Shown piece after piece: positions 32,657 through 40,521 of a DNA stretch of 64,000 nt (position 1 is the first letter of the stretch; each line of letters starts with the position of its first letter). Source of the DNA: Terribacillus aidingensis (GTDB lineage: Bacteria; Bacillota; Bacilli; Bacillales; Amphibacillaceae); the NCBI RefSeq assembly GCF_040703035.1, contig NZ_CP159996.1, positions 530,001 through 594,000 of the forward strand, given 5' to 3'. The position numbers and the translations under genes are program-made. The notes beneath the pieces were generated by a model that saw only the letters and a list, made by a program, of their open reading frames with translations, made no database searches and was not told the origin of the DNA.

Positions 32657-33994
32657 ATGGGCAAGAAAATGGATAAATTTACAGGTGCCTTGGAAAGCGT
32701 AGCTTATACCATATCCAATCAGAAGCACATAAAGGCGATTAAGCAATCATTCGTCACCTTAATGCCGGTCATTATTGTCGGTGCGTTTGCAGTCCTGGTC
32801 GAGAATATGATTCTGGATCCAGAGACTGGTTTAGCAGCCTTCAGTATGTTTTCATTCTTAGCTGAATTACAAGGAATCATGGGTGCAATAAATTATGCGA
32901 CATTGAACTTCATTACCATTGCAGCAGTTGTACTGATCGGGATAGAGCTTGGGAGAATCAATGGGCACAAATCATTATTCCCTGGCTTGATGGCCTTGAT
33001 CTCGTATATCTCCGTCATACCAACAACGGTATTTCTGGAGGTCGACGGTTCTTTGCAGGAAGTGGTCAATGTATTAGCTAGGGAGTTCTCAGATCCGAAA
33101 AGTCTTTTCCTTGGCATGTTCATTGCTCTCATATCTGTTGAGCTATTCACTTGGTTTTCCAAGATGGATAAACTTACTATTAAAATGCCTGATAGTGTTC
33201 CATCCAATGTAACGACATCTTTTGCTTCTTTATTTCCATCGATTATCACGGTAACGATTATTGCCAGCTTCGGGTTTGCCTTCCATCGTTTGACAGGAAT
33301 TTATTTACATGAAGCAGTCTATAACTTGATACAGCGTCCCTTGGAGTCTGCTATCCAAGGGTTGCCGGGAATCTTACTGCTAATGTTCGTAGCTCAATTC
33401 TTCTGGGTAATCGGTATTCATGGGAACCAGATGATCAAGCCGATACGGGAGCCGCTTTTGCTCGGGTCTATAGCAGTCAATATGAATGCTTACGCAGCCG
33501 GTGAGGAAATACCGAATATCATCACGATGCCTTTCTGGGATGTTTACATGAATATCGGAGGCTCTGGCGTCACAATTGGACTTCTAGCTGCGATATTCAT
33601 TGCCGGGAAAAAGCAGGAGATGCGCAGTATTGCAAAGCTATCCGCAGGACCGGGTGTGTTCAACATTAATGAGCCTGTCATTTTCGGTGTACCAGTCATG
33701 CTTAATCCAATTCTGGCGATTCCATTCATCATTACTCCGTTAATTACGGGTACAATTGGGTATATCGCAACATTTATCGGATTTGCAGATAAAGCTGTTG
33801 TCATGGTTCCCTGGACAACGCCGCCGATCATTAATGCATGGTTATCTACAGGCGGAAGCTGGGGAGCGGTTGTTACCCAATTGATTTGTATAGCTGCTTC
33901 CATTTTGATATATCTGCCTTTCATTTTCATTGCGAACCGCACCCGCAGAATAGATGAAGGTAACCAAGATGAAAGTAGTACCAAGATAGTGTAG
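32657..33994 (+). CDS. PTS EIIC, lactose/cellobiose family
   Basis: 445-residue membrane permease of the Lac/Cel type: about ten helices, with the conserved FFWVIGIHGNQMIKP and PGVFNINEPVIFG signatures of the substrate site. GGGGGAG stands before ATG 32657. It forms the transport unit with the EIIB (34111) and EIIA (34456) genes; the likely substrates are beta-glucosides, chitobiose or manno-oligosaccharides. No 6-phospho-beta-glycosidase gene is in this cluster. Confidence 0.93.
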   Translation: MGKKMDKFTGALESVAYTISNQKHIKAIKQSFVTLMPVIIVGAFAVLVENMILDPETGLAAFSMFSFLAELQGIMGAINYATLNFITIAAVVLIGIELGRINGHKSLFPGLMALISYISVIPTTVFLEVDGSLQEVVNVLAREFSDPKSLFLGMFIALISVELFTWFSKMDKLTIKMPDSVPSNVTTSFASLFPSIITVTIIASFGFAFHRLTGIYLHEAVYNLIQRPLESAIQGLPGILLLMFVAQFFWVIGIHGNQMIKPIREPLLLGSIAVNMNAYAAGEEIPNIITMPFWDVYMNIGGSGVTIGLLAAIFIAGKKQEMRSIAKLSAGPGVFNINEPVIFGVPVMLNPILAIPFIITPLITGTIGYIATFIGFADKAVVMVPWTTPPIINAWLSTGGSWGAVVTQLICIAASILIYLPFIFIANRTRRIDEGNQDESSTKIV

Positions 33995-33997
33995 GTA

Positions 33998-34096
33998 ATG
34001 GATTTTATTCTACTGTCATTCATCGAATTTAAACAGGCGGCACATGTTGAAGTACATTCAAGGTTACTGGACTGTGCAGATAAGGAATACAAATAA
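33998..34096 (+). CDS. Doubtful 32-residue ORF between EIIC and EIIB
   Basis: The EIIC-EIIB gap of 116 bases holds an ATG-started frame of 32 codons (starting MDFILLSF). It has only a poor AGGT three or four bases before the start. It may be an untranslated spacer or a relic. Confidence 0.18.
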   Translation: MDFILLSFIEFKQAAHVEVHSRLLDCADKEYK

Positions 34097-34110
34097 TAGG
34101 GGGTAACAGT

Positions 34111-34443
34111 ATGAAGCGAATTTTACTAGCCTGCTCAGCAGGTATGTCAACATCGATGGTTGTATCAAAGATGAAAAAGGCAGCAGATGCTTTAGGTGAA
34201 GAGCAAGAGTATTATATTTACGCTATCCCGGAAGGGGCAATAGAAGAAGAATTGCAGGCACATCATGATGAAGTGGTTGTCATCATGCTAGGTCCTCAGG
34301 TTAGATTTGCTAAACGAGCGACAGAAAAACGAGCAGCACCATATGGTATTCCCGTGGATGTAATGGATGTAAAATTGTATGGCACTGCTGATGGAGAGAA
34401 GTTATTGGAAAAAGCGCTGCAGTTAGCAAGTCAGCGACAATAG
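34111..34443 (+). CDS. PTS EIIB, lactose/cellobiose family
   Basis: 110 residues, full length. The phosphorylation Cys is residue 8 in ILLACSAGMSTSMVV. It carries phosphate from EIIA to the sugar during passage through EIIC. AGGGGG seven bases before the ATG. Twelve bases from the EIIA gene. Confidence 0.95.
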   Translation: MKRILLACSAGMSTSMVVSKMKKAADALGEEQEYYIYAIPEGAIEEELQAHHDEVVVIMLGPQVRFAKRATEKRAAPYGIPVDVMDVKLYGTADGEKLLEKALQLASQRQ

Positions 34444-34455
34444 GGAGGGGCTCTT

Positions 34456-34803
34456 GTGAAAGAGACATTAGAAGAAATGCAGCAGGCAGCCTTCCAGATT
34501 ATCGCGCATGCGGGGGATGCTCGCAGTCATTACGTAGAAGCCATGCGTTTGGCAAGAGGAAGGGATTTTGAGGGAGCAAAATCTGCAATGGCATCAGGAG
34601 ATAAAGCATATAATCAGATTCATAAAGTGCATGTTTCCTTTATTCAAAGAGAAGCAACAGGGGAAATGCTGCCATTTTCACTGCTGCTTGCACATGCGGA
34701 GGATCAGATGTTATCGAGTGAAACTATCAAGATAATGGCGAGTGAATTTTTGGCACTGTGTACAGAGTTACTTCCGGTCAAAATTGATCAACACTCAAAA
34801 TAA
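34456..34803 (+). CDS. PTS EIIA, lactose/cellobiose family
   Basis: 115 residues, an all-helical EIIA(Lac/Cel). The phospho-His lies in SLLLAHAEDQML, and AAFQIIAHAGDARSHYVEAM opens the domain. GTG start after GGGAGGGG. It forms a trimer in relatives and passes phosphate from HPr to EIIB. Confidence 0.94.
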   Translation: MKETLEEMQQAAFQIIAHAGDARSHYVEAMRLARGRDFEGAKSAMASGDKAYNQIHKVHVSFIQREATGEMLPFSLLLAHAEDQMLSSETIKIMASEFLALCTELLPVKIDQHSK

Positions 34804-34811
34804 TGGAAAGC

Positions 34812-34850
34812 AATAGACTCAAGCCGCTTGGTTGAGTCTATTCTTCATTT
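34812..34850 (+). terminator. Terminator of the PTS operon
   Basis: AATAGACTCAA / TTGAGTCTATT perfect 11-base stem (34812-34822, 34832-34842), then CTTCATTT. Confidence 0.72.
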
Positions 34851-34927
34851 ACAGATAAACGACTAAATTTTCAGAATTATAAATGTTATAATGGGGGGGA
34901 CAATTCCACTATCAGGAGGAACCTCTA

Positions 34928-36343
34928 TTGCAAACAAGTCATGATCTGTACACGAGAATATCGGAAATTCTGGAAGGCAAAAGTAACAAGCTGACTGCTG
35001 TCAGCGATCGAATATGGGATTTTGCAGAAACGAGATACGAAGAAATCCAATCTGCTGAAATACTAGCGATGACATTGGAAGAAGAAGGTTTTGAAGTACA
35101 GCGAAATGCAGGTGAGATTGAGACTGCTTTTGTTGCTAGCTTCGGAAGCGGGAAGCCTGTCATTGCATTCCTAGGCGAGTACGATGCATTGTCTGGTTTG
35201 AGCCAGCAGGCAGACAGCGCAACAAAGGATCCGATAGAAGAAGGCGGCAACGGACATGGCTGCGGACATAACCTGCTTGGTACAGGTGCGATGGCTGCTG
35301 CGATTGCAGTAAAGCAGCTGATGGAAGAAACCGGGCTGGAAGGAACAGTGCGGTATTATGGCTGTCCGGCAGAAGAAGGCGGAGGCGGGAAGGCTTTTAT
35401 GGCTCGAGCTGGTCTTTTCAATGATGTAGATGTGGCACTGACTTGGCATCCATGGGATGAAAATCAGGTCTATCATGCTAGAATGCTAGCAACATGCCAA
35501 GTGTATTTCCGTTTTACCGGTACAAGCAGTCATGCAGCATTCAGTCCGCACCTCGGCAGAAGTGCATTGGATGCAGTCGAGCTGATGAACATCGGTTCCA
35601 ACTTCCTAAGGGAGCATATCATTCCAGAAGGGCAGCTGCATTACGCAATTACTGATGCTGGTGGAATGAGTCCCAATGTTGTTCAGCCAAATGCGGAGGT
35701 ACTTTACAAAATCCGAGCACCGAAAATGGGTCAGGTCGAAGACATTCTCGAGCGCGTCAAAGACGTTGCAAGAGGAGCAGCCTTGATGACAGGTACCAAA
35801 TTGGAAATTAAATTCGATGCGGCCTCAGCGGATTTGATTCCAAATGAAACGCTAGGAAAGCTGATACATAAGCATTTGAAAGCAACCGATGCACCAACTT
35901 ATTCGGAAGAGGAATTGGCATTTGCCAAAGAGGTACAGCAAACATTCAGCGCTGAAGAAAAAGCTGTGATACAGAAAAATGATAATAAAGTGATCGCACA
36001 GGGTATTCTAGACTTCCCTCGAGTACCAGGTTTCTTCAAAGGATCAACAGATGTTGGTGACGTCAGCTGGCTTGTCCCGACAGGTCAGATCTATGTCACT
36101 ACTTGTGCTTATGCAACACCGTTCCATAGCTGGCAGCTTGTTACGCAAGGTAAAACATCCATCGCCCATAAGGGAATGCTATTCACAGGTAAAGTTTTAG
36201 CAGCATCTGCGGTTGAATTGCTGGAAAAGCCAGAGCTGCTGGAAGGAATAAAAGCAGAGCACCAGGCTAATCTAGATGGAGAAACGTATAGATCATTGAT
36301 ACCGTCTGATACAAAACCAGCTCCTATAAAAAGAAAAAATTAA
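34928..36343 (+). CDS. M20-family amidohydrolase, AbgB-like
   Basis: 471 residues. The metal site of M20D peptidases is present: GNGHGCGHNLLG, the catalytic PAEEGGGGK and TWHP, plus a dimerisation lid (~190-310). The C-terminal region (GSTDVGDVSWLVP, FHSWQL) and the insertion near residue 95 (SGLSQQAD) point to the AbgB branch (p-aminobenzoyl-glutamate and other N-acyl or dipeptide amides). TTG start with AGGAGGA eight bases upstream. It follows the PTS terminator and ends at its own hairpin, so it is an independent unit. Confidence 0.9.
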   Translation: MQTSHDLYTRISEILEGKSNKLTAVSDRIWDFAETRYEEIQSAEILAMTLEEEGFEVQRNAGEIETAFVASFGSGKPVIAFLGEYDALSGLSQQADSATKDPIEEGGNGHGCGHNLLGTGAMAAAIAVKQLMEETGLEGTVRYYGCPAEEGGGGKAFMARAGLFNDVDVALTWHPWDENQVYHARMLATCQVYFRFTGTSSHAAFSPHLGRSALDAVELMNIGSNFLREHIIPEGQLHYAITDAGGMSPNVVQPNAEVLYKIRAPKMGQVEDILERVKDVARGAALMTGTKLEIKFDAASADLIPNETLGKLIHKHLKATDAPTYSEEELAFAKEVQQTFSAEEKAVIQKNDNKVIAQGILDFPRVPGFFKGSTDVGDVSWLVPTGQIYVTTCAYATPFHSWQLVTQGKTSIAHKGMLFTGKVLAASAVELLEKPELLEGIKAEHQANLDGETYRSLIPSDTKPAPIKRKN

Positions 36344-36346
36344 TCT

Positions 36347-36382
36347 AAAGAAGACATTTTCTCGGAAATGTCTTCTTTTTTT
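36347..36382 (+). terminator. Terminator of the amidohydrolase gene
   Basis: AAAGAAGACATTT / AAATGTCTTCTTT perfect 13-base stem, loop TCTCGG, then T-rich. Confidence 0.92.
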
Positions 36383-36395
36383 ATGCAAGTTATGC

Positions 36396-36484
36396 AACTT
36401 GTACGTTTATGTTGAGAAAAAGTAATTGATTGTACGTACATATTGAGGTAAAATCACAATATGAAATCAAATATACGTACAAGA
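36396..36484 (+). promoter_or_regulatory. araDBA promoter with three AraR boxes
   Basis: Promoter TTGATT (36426-36431), 17 bases, TAAAAT (36449-36454). AraR-type boxes: AACTTGTACGTTTATG (36396-36411), GATTGTACGTACATAT (36428-36443, between the -35 and -10) and AAATATACGTACAAGA (36469-36484, after the start). They match the known AraR consensus ATTTGTACGTACAAAT. The layout is suited to cooperative binding and looping. Confidence 0.88.
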
Positions 36485-36497
36485 AGAGGTGATCCTG

Positions 36498-37196
36498 ATG
36501 CTGGAGGAATTAAAGGAACAGGTGCTTCAAGCGAATTTGGACCTTCCTAAGCATGAGCTGGTAACTTTTACGTGGGGAAATGTAAGCGGTATCAACAGGG
36601 ATGCCGGACTGGTTGTCATTAAGCCCAGCGGTGTGGCATATGAGAAGCTGACGGTAAAGGACATGGTAGTTGTCAATCTGGACGGCGAAGTAGTTGAAGG
36701 TGATATGAAGCCTTCGTCGGATACAGCGACTCATTTGGTTTTGTATAAGCATTTCGAAAATATTGGCGGAATCGTCCATACGCATTCTACATGGGCTACA
36801 TCCTTTGCGCAATCTGGTAAAGGAGTACCTGCTCTTGGCACAACTCATGCGGACTACTTCTACGGAACTGTCCCTTGTACCCGACCGATGACCGGACAAG
36901 AGATACAGCAGGACTATGAGCTGGAGACAGGCAATGTAATTGTCGAGACTTTCCGGAAGAAGGGGCTTGATCCAAACCAGGTACCGAGTGTGCTCGTTCA
37001 CAAACATGCGCCTTTCAATTGGGGAAAAACACCAGCCGAAGCGGTACATAACGCTGTAGTGCTGGAAGAAGTGGCAAAGATTGCACATTTGTCCTATCAG
37101 CTGGATCAGCAGGTGGAGGATATGGACCAGCATCTGCTGGATAAGCATTATCTACGAAAACACGGCGTTGACGCATACTACGGACAGACCAATTAG
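36498..37196 (+). CDS. araD: L-ribulose-5-phosphate 4-epimerase
   Basis: 232 residues from ATG 36498, six bases after AGAGGTG; the GTG at 36489 lies within that site. Class II aldolase fold: zinc ligands in [10 protein letters not shown] (His94, His96) and [10 protein letters not shown], substrate loop TWGNVSG, phosphate site KPSG and SSDTATH. It turns L-ribulose 5-phosphate into D-xylulose 5-phosphate, the last step of arabinose catabolism. First gene of araDBA. Confidence 0.97.
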   Translation: MLEELKEQVLQANLDLPKHELVTFTWGNVSGINRDAGLVVIKPSGVAYEKLTVKDMVVVNLDGEVVEGDMKPSSDTATHLVLYKHFENIGGIVHTHSTWATSFAQSGKGVPALGTTHADYFYGTVPCTRPMTGQEIQQDYELETGNVIVETFRKKGLDPNQVPSVLVHKHAPFNWGKTPAEAVHNAVVLEEVAKIAHLSYQLDQQVEDMDQHLLDKHYLRKHGVDAYYGQTN

Positions 37197-37208
37197 GGGG
37201 GAGATTCC

Positions 37209-38903
37209 ATGGGTACGGACAAATTTTCAATTGGAATTGATTATGGAACACAATCCGGCAGAGCAGTCCTCGTCCGGCTTAAAGATGGGATGGAGGTGGC
37301 GGAGCACGTGACGGAATATCGTCATGGTGTAATGGATGTTAAACTGCCGCATTTAGATAAAGCGCTTGGCTATGAATGGGCACTGCAGCACCCGATGGAC
37401 TACCTTGATGTACTGCGACAATCAGTTCCAGCTGTGATGCAGGCTGCTGGGGTAGATCCGGCAGATGTTATCGGACTCGGGATTGACTTTACTGCTTGTA
37501 CGATTTTGCCGGTAGATGTGAATCTGGAGCCGTTGTGCTTTGATCCGGCATTTCGTGACAATCCACACAGTTGGGTGAAGCTTTGGAAGCATCATGCTGC
37601 GCAGGAAGAAGCAAATAAGCTGAATGAAATTGCCGGCGAGCGTGGAGAGGCCTTCCTTGCTCGTTACGGCGGAAAAATCAGCTCAGAATGGATGATACCA
37701 AAAATCTGGCAAATTCTTGATGAAGCTCCTGAAATATATGAAGCTGCCGATCAATTTATCGAAGCTACAGATTGGGTCATCTCTCAGCTGACCGGAGAAC
37801 TGAAACGAAATAGCTGTACAGCTGGATATAAAGCAATTTGGCATAAGCAAGACGGATATCCAACTGCGGACTTCTTCGAAAGCCTGCACCCGGCAATGCG
37901 GGATTTGGCTGATACGAAGCTGCGAGGAGAGGTTTATCCGCTCGGAACAAAAGCTGGAGAACTCCAAGACTCATTTGCAGCCTCTATGAATCTATCACCA
38001 GGAATTGCAATTGCAGTAGGAAACGTCGATGCTCATGCGGCAGTTCCGGCAATGGGTGTCGTAACTCCTGGTAAACTCGTGATGGCAATGGGCACCTCCA
38101 TTTGTCACATGCTGCTTGGGACAGAAGAGCGGACGGTCGAAGGGATGTGCGGTGTCGTCGAGGATGGCATAATTGAGGGTTACTATGGTTATGAAGCAGG
38201 GCAGTCAGCTGTAGGAGATATTTTCGGCTGGTTCGTCGATGAGCAAGTGCCGGCTTATGTTCATCGTCAGGCGGAAGCTGCCGGACAAAATGTGCATCAA
38301 TGGCTGGAGGAGCGAGCTAGTACGTATCGCCCTGGGGAGACTGGGCTGCTGGCACTGGACTGGATGAACGGCAACCGATCTGTACTCGTTGACACAGAAT
38401 TAAGCGGTGTGGTGCTAGGGTTAACGCTGGCGACAAAGCCGGAAGAAGTATATCGCGCATTACTCGAAGCAACGGCATTCGGCACGCGGAAAATTGTAGA
38501 CGCTTTCCATCAAAGTGGAGTGGCAGTTGAGGAGCTGTATGCATGTGGCGGTTTACCGCAGAAGAATAAGCTGCTCATGCAGATTTTTGCAGATGTGACG
38601 AACCGACCAATTTATATTGCCGATTCTGTACAAACGCCAGCTGTCGGAGCTGCTATGTTCGGTGCCGTAGCTGCTGGTGCAGAAGCAGGCGGGTATGACA
38701 GCATCCTTGATGCGGCTGACAGAATGGCCAGAGTGAAGGAAGAAGTCATCCAGCCTATACCGGAAAATGTTGAAATCTATGAGCTGATTTATCAGGAATA
38801 TAACACATTGCATGATTACTTCGGCAGGGGAGCCAACGATGTGATGAAGCGTCTAAAAACGATCCGGTCACAGTCTGAAAGAAAACTAACAGTACAGAAA
38901 TAA
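37209..38903 (+). CDS. araB: Ribulokinase
   Basis: 564 residues, a FGGY-family kinase of normal length. N-terminal domain [15 protein letters not shown] (ATP phosphate loop), [13 protein letters not shown] (substrate), the catalytic Asp in GNVDAH; C-terminal FGGY domain with LDWMNGNRS and ACGGLPQKN. Phosphorylates L-ribulose. Twelve bases after araD, thirteen before araA, all with strong ribosome sites. Confidence 0.97.
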   Translation: MGTDKFSIGIDYGTQSGRAVLVRLKDGMEVAEHVTEYRHGVMDVKLPHLDKALGYEWALQHPMDYLDVLRQSVPAVMQAAGVDPADVIGLGIDFTACTILPVDVNLEPLCFDPAFRDNPHSWVKLWKHHAAQEEANKLNEIAGERGEAFLARYGGKISSEWMIPKIWQILDEAPEIYEAADQFIEATDWVISQLTGELKRNSCTAGYKAIWHKQDGYPTADFFESLHPAMRDLADTKLRGEVYPLGTKAGELQDSFAASMNLSPGIAIAVGNVDAHAAVPAMGVVTPGKLVMAMGTSICHMLLGTEERTVEGMCGVVEDGIIEGYYGYEAGQSAVGDIFGWFVDEQVPAYVHRQAEAAGQNVHQWLEERASTYRPGETGLLALDWMNGNRSVLVDTELSGVVLGLTLATKPEEVYRALLEATAFGTRKIVDAFHQSGVAVEELYACGGLPQKNKLLMQIFADVTNRPIYIADSVQTPAVGAAMFGAVAAGAEAGGYDSILDAADRMARVKEEVIQPIPENVEIYELIYQEYNTLHDYFGRGANDVMKRLKTIRSQSERKLTVQK

Positions 38904-38915
38904 GGGGGAGCTATC

Positions 38916-40388
38916 ATGCTGCAAGTAAAACCATATGTATTTTGGTTCGTGACAGGAAGCCAGCACTTATACGGAGAAGAAACGCTCAATCAGGTACAAA
39001 GGAACTCTGAGGATTTGGTAAATAAGCTGAATGAACAAGGATCGCTGCCGTTTCCGATCGAGTTTAAGGAAGTGCTGACGAATGCGGCTGATATCCAGCG
39101 GGTAAGTCTGGAGGCGAATGCGGATCCGGAATGTGCCGGGTTGATTACCTGGATGCACACATTTTCACCTGCAAAGATGTGGATCGGCGGATTGAAGACA
39201 TTACAGAAACCACTGCTGCATTTGCATACGCAATACAACCGTGATGTGCCTTGGGATTCAATAGATATGGACTTTATGAATTTAAACCAATCCGCTCATG
39301 GTGATCGCGAGTATGGCTTCATGGGAACACGCCTCAATAAAGCCAGAAAAGTCATTGTAGGATATTGGGGCAATAAAGAAGTACAAAATAGGGTTGCAGA
39401 TTGGATGACAACTGCCGTCGGATTCAATGAAAGCCAGCAAATCAAAGTAGCTCGATTTGGCGATAATATGCGCACCGTAGCAGTTACAGACGGTGATAAA
39501 GTCGAAGCACAGATCAAATTCGGCTGGACAGTCGATTATTACGGTATTGGCGATCTTGTTGCCGAGATGAAGGAAGTTTCCGATACAGATGTAGAGGAGC
39601 TGCTCGGAGCATATAAGGAAGCCTATGATCTCCCGACAGAAGAAGATCAGCTAGCCTCCGTGCGGGAGCAGGCACGCATTGGAGTTGCGTTAAAGCGTTT
39701 CTTGGATCGCGGTGGCTATCAGGCATTCAGCACTAACTTTGAAGATTTGCATGGTATGAAGCAGCTCCCGGGTCTAGCTGTCCAGCATCTGATGGCGCAG
39801 GGCTATGGCTTTGCCGGAGAAGGAGACTGGCGCACAGCAGCACTCGTACGCTTGCTGAAGGCGATGGCGAATAATAAGAAAACGTCCTTCATGGAGGATT
39901 ACACATATCATTTAGAAGAAGGCAATGAACTGATTCTAGGCTCCCATATGCTAGAGGTCTGCCCGACAGTGGCAGTGAATCGACCGTCCATCCAGGTGCA
40001 TCCGCTTGGCATCGGTGGGAAGGAAGATCCGGCCCGAATTGTATTCGATGGCATCGCTGGCGAAGCGGTCAATGTCTCCATCATCGAGCTGGGTGGACGT
40101 TTCCGTATGATCATCAATAAAGTGGACGCAGTCGAATCGCAAAATGACACACCGAATCTGCCGGTTGCCAAAGTACTTTGGAAGCCGCAACCGTCCTTAA
40201 GTGAAGCTACAGAAGCATGGATCTATGCAGGCGGCGCCCACCATACGGCGCTTTCGTTTGCACTGACAGCAGAACAGCTGGAGGACTTTGCGGAATTGGT
40301 CGGCATCGAATGTGTGACGATTGATAATAATACAGTTCTGAAGCAATTCCGGAAAGAACTGCAGTGGAACCAGGCTTTATGGAAATAA
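38916..40388 (+). CDS. araA: L-arabinose isomerase
   Basis: 490 residues, full length. YVFWFVTGSQHLYGEETL at the N-terminus, QYNRDVPW, and the metal site Glu and His in GDWRTAA, FMEDYTYHLEEG, GSHMLEVCP and AGGAHHTALS. Converts L-arabinose to L-ribulose using Mn2+. Last gene of araDBA; a terminator follows immediately. Confidence 0.97.
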   Translation: MLQVKPYVFWFVTGSQHLYGEETLNQVQRNSEDLVNKLNEQGSLPFPIEFKEVLTNAADIQRVSLEANADPECAGLITWMHTFSPAKMWIGGLKTLQKPLLHLHTQYNRDVPWDSIDMDFMNLNQSAHGDREYGFMGTRLNKARKVIVGYWGNKEVQNRVADWMTTAVGFNESQQIKVARFGDNMRTVAVTDGDKVEAQIKFGWTVDYYGIGDLVAEMKEVSDTDVEELLGAYKEAYDLPTEEDQLASVREQARIGVALKRFLDRGGYQAFSTNFEDLHGMKQLPGLAVQHLMAQGYGFAGEGDWRTAALVRLLKAMANNKKTSFMEDYTYHLEEGNELILGSHMLEVCPTVAVNRPSIQVHPLGIGGKEDPARIVFDGIAGEAVNVSIIELGGRFRMIINKVDAVESQNDTPNLPVAKVLWKPQPSLSEATEAWIYAGGAHHTALSFALTAEQLEDFAELVGIECVTIDNNTVLKQFRKELQWNQALWK

Positions 40389-40413
40389 GATCGGCTTATG
40401 CCGGTCTTTTTCT
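40389..40413 (+). terminator. Terminator of araDBA
   Basis: GATCGGC / GCCGGTC stem, TTAT loop, T5, right after the araA stop. Confidence 0.88.
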
Positions 40414-40521
40414 TTGTATCGATTATAACCAATTGTTATATCTAATTATAAAAAACCGATATTTTTATTCATCGTTTAGATGCATTATGATACACCTAAG
40501 CAAGAGGAGAGGAGTATCCTT

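Noticed and set aside
36510..37148. 212-codon minus-strand ORF opposite araD
   Set aside because: Shadow frame of araD; no ribosome site and no recognisable protein motifs.
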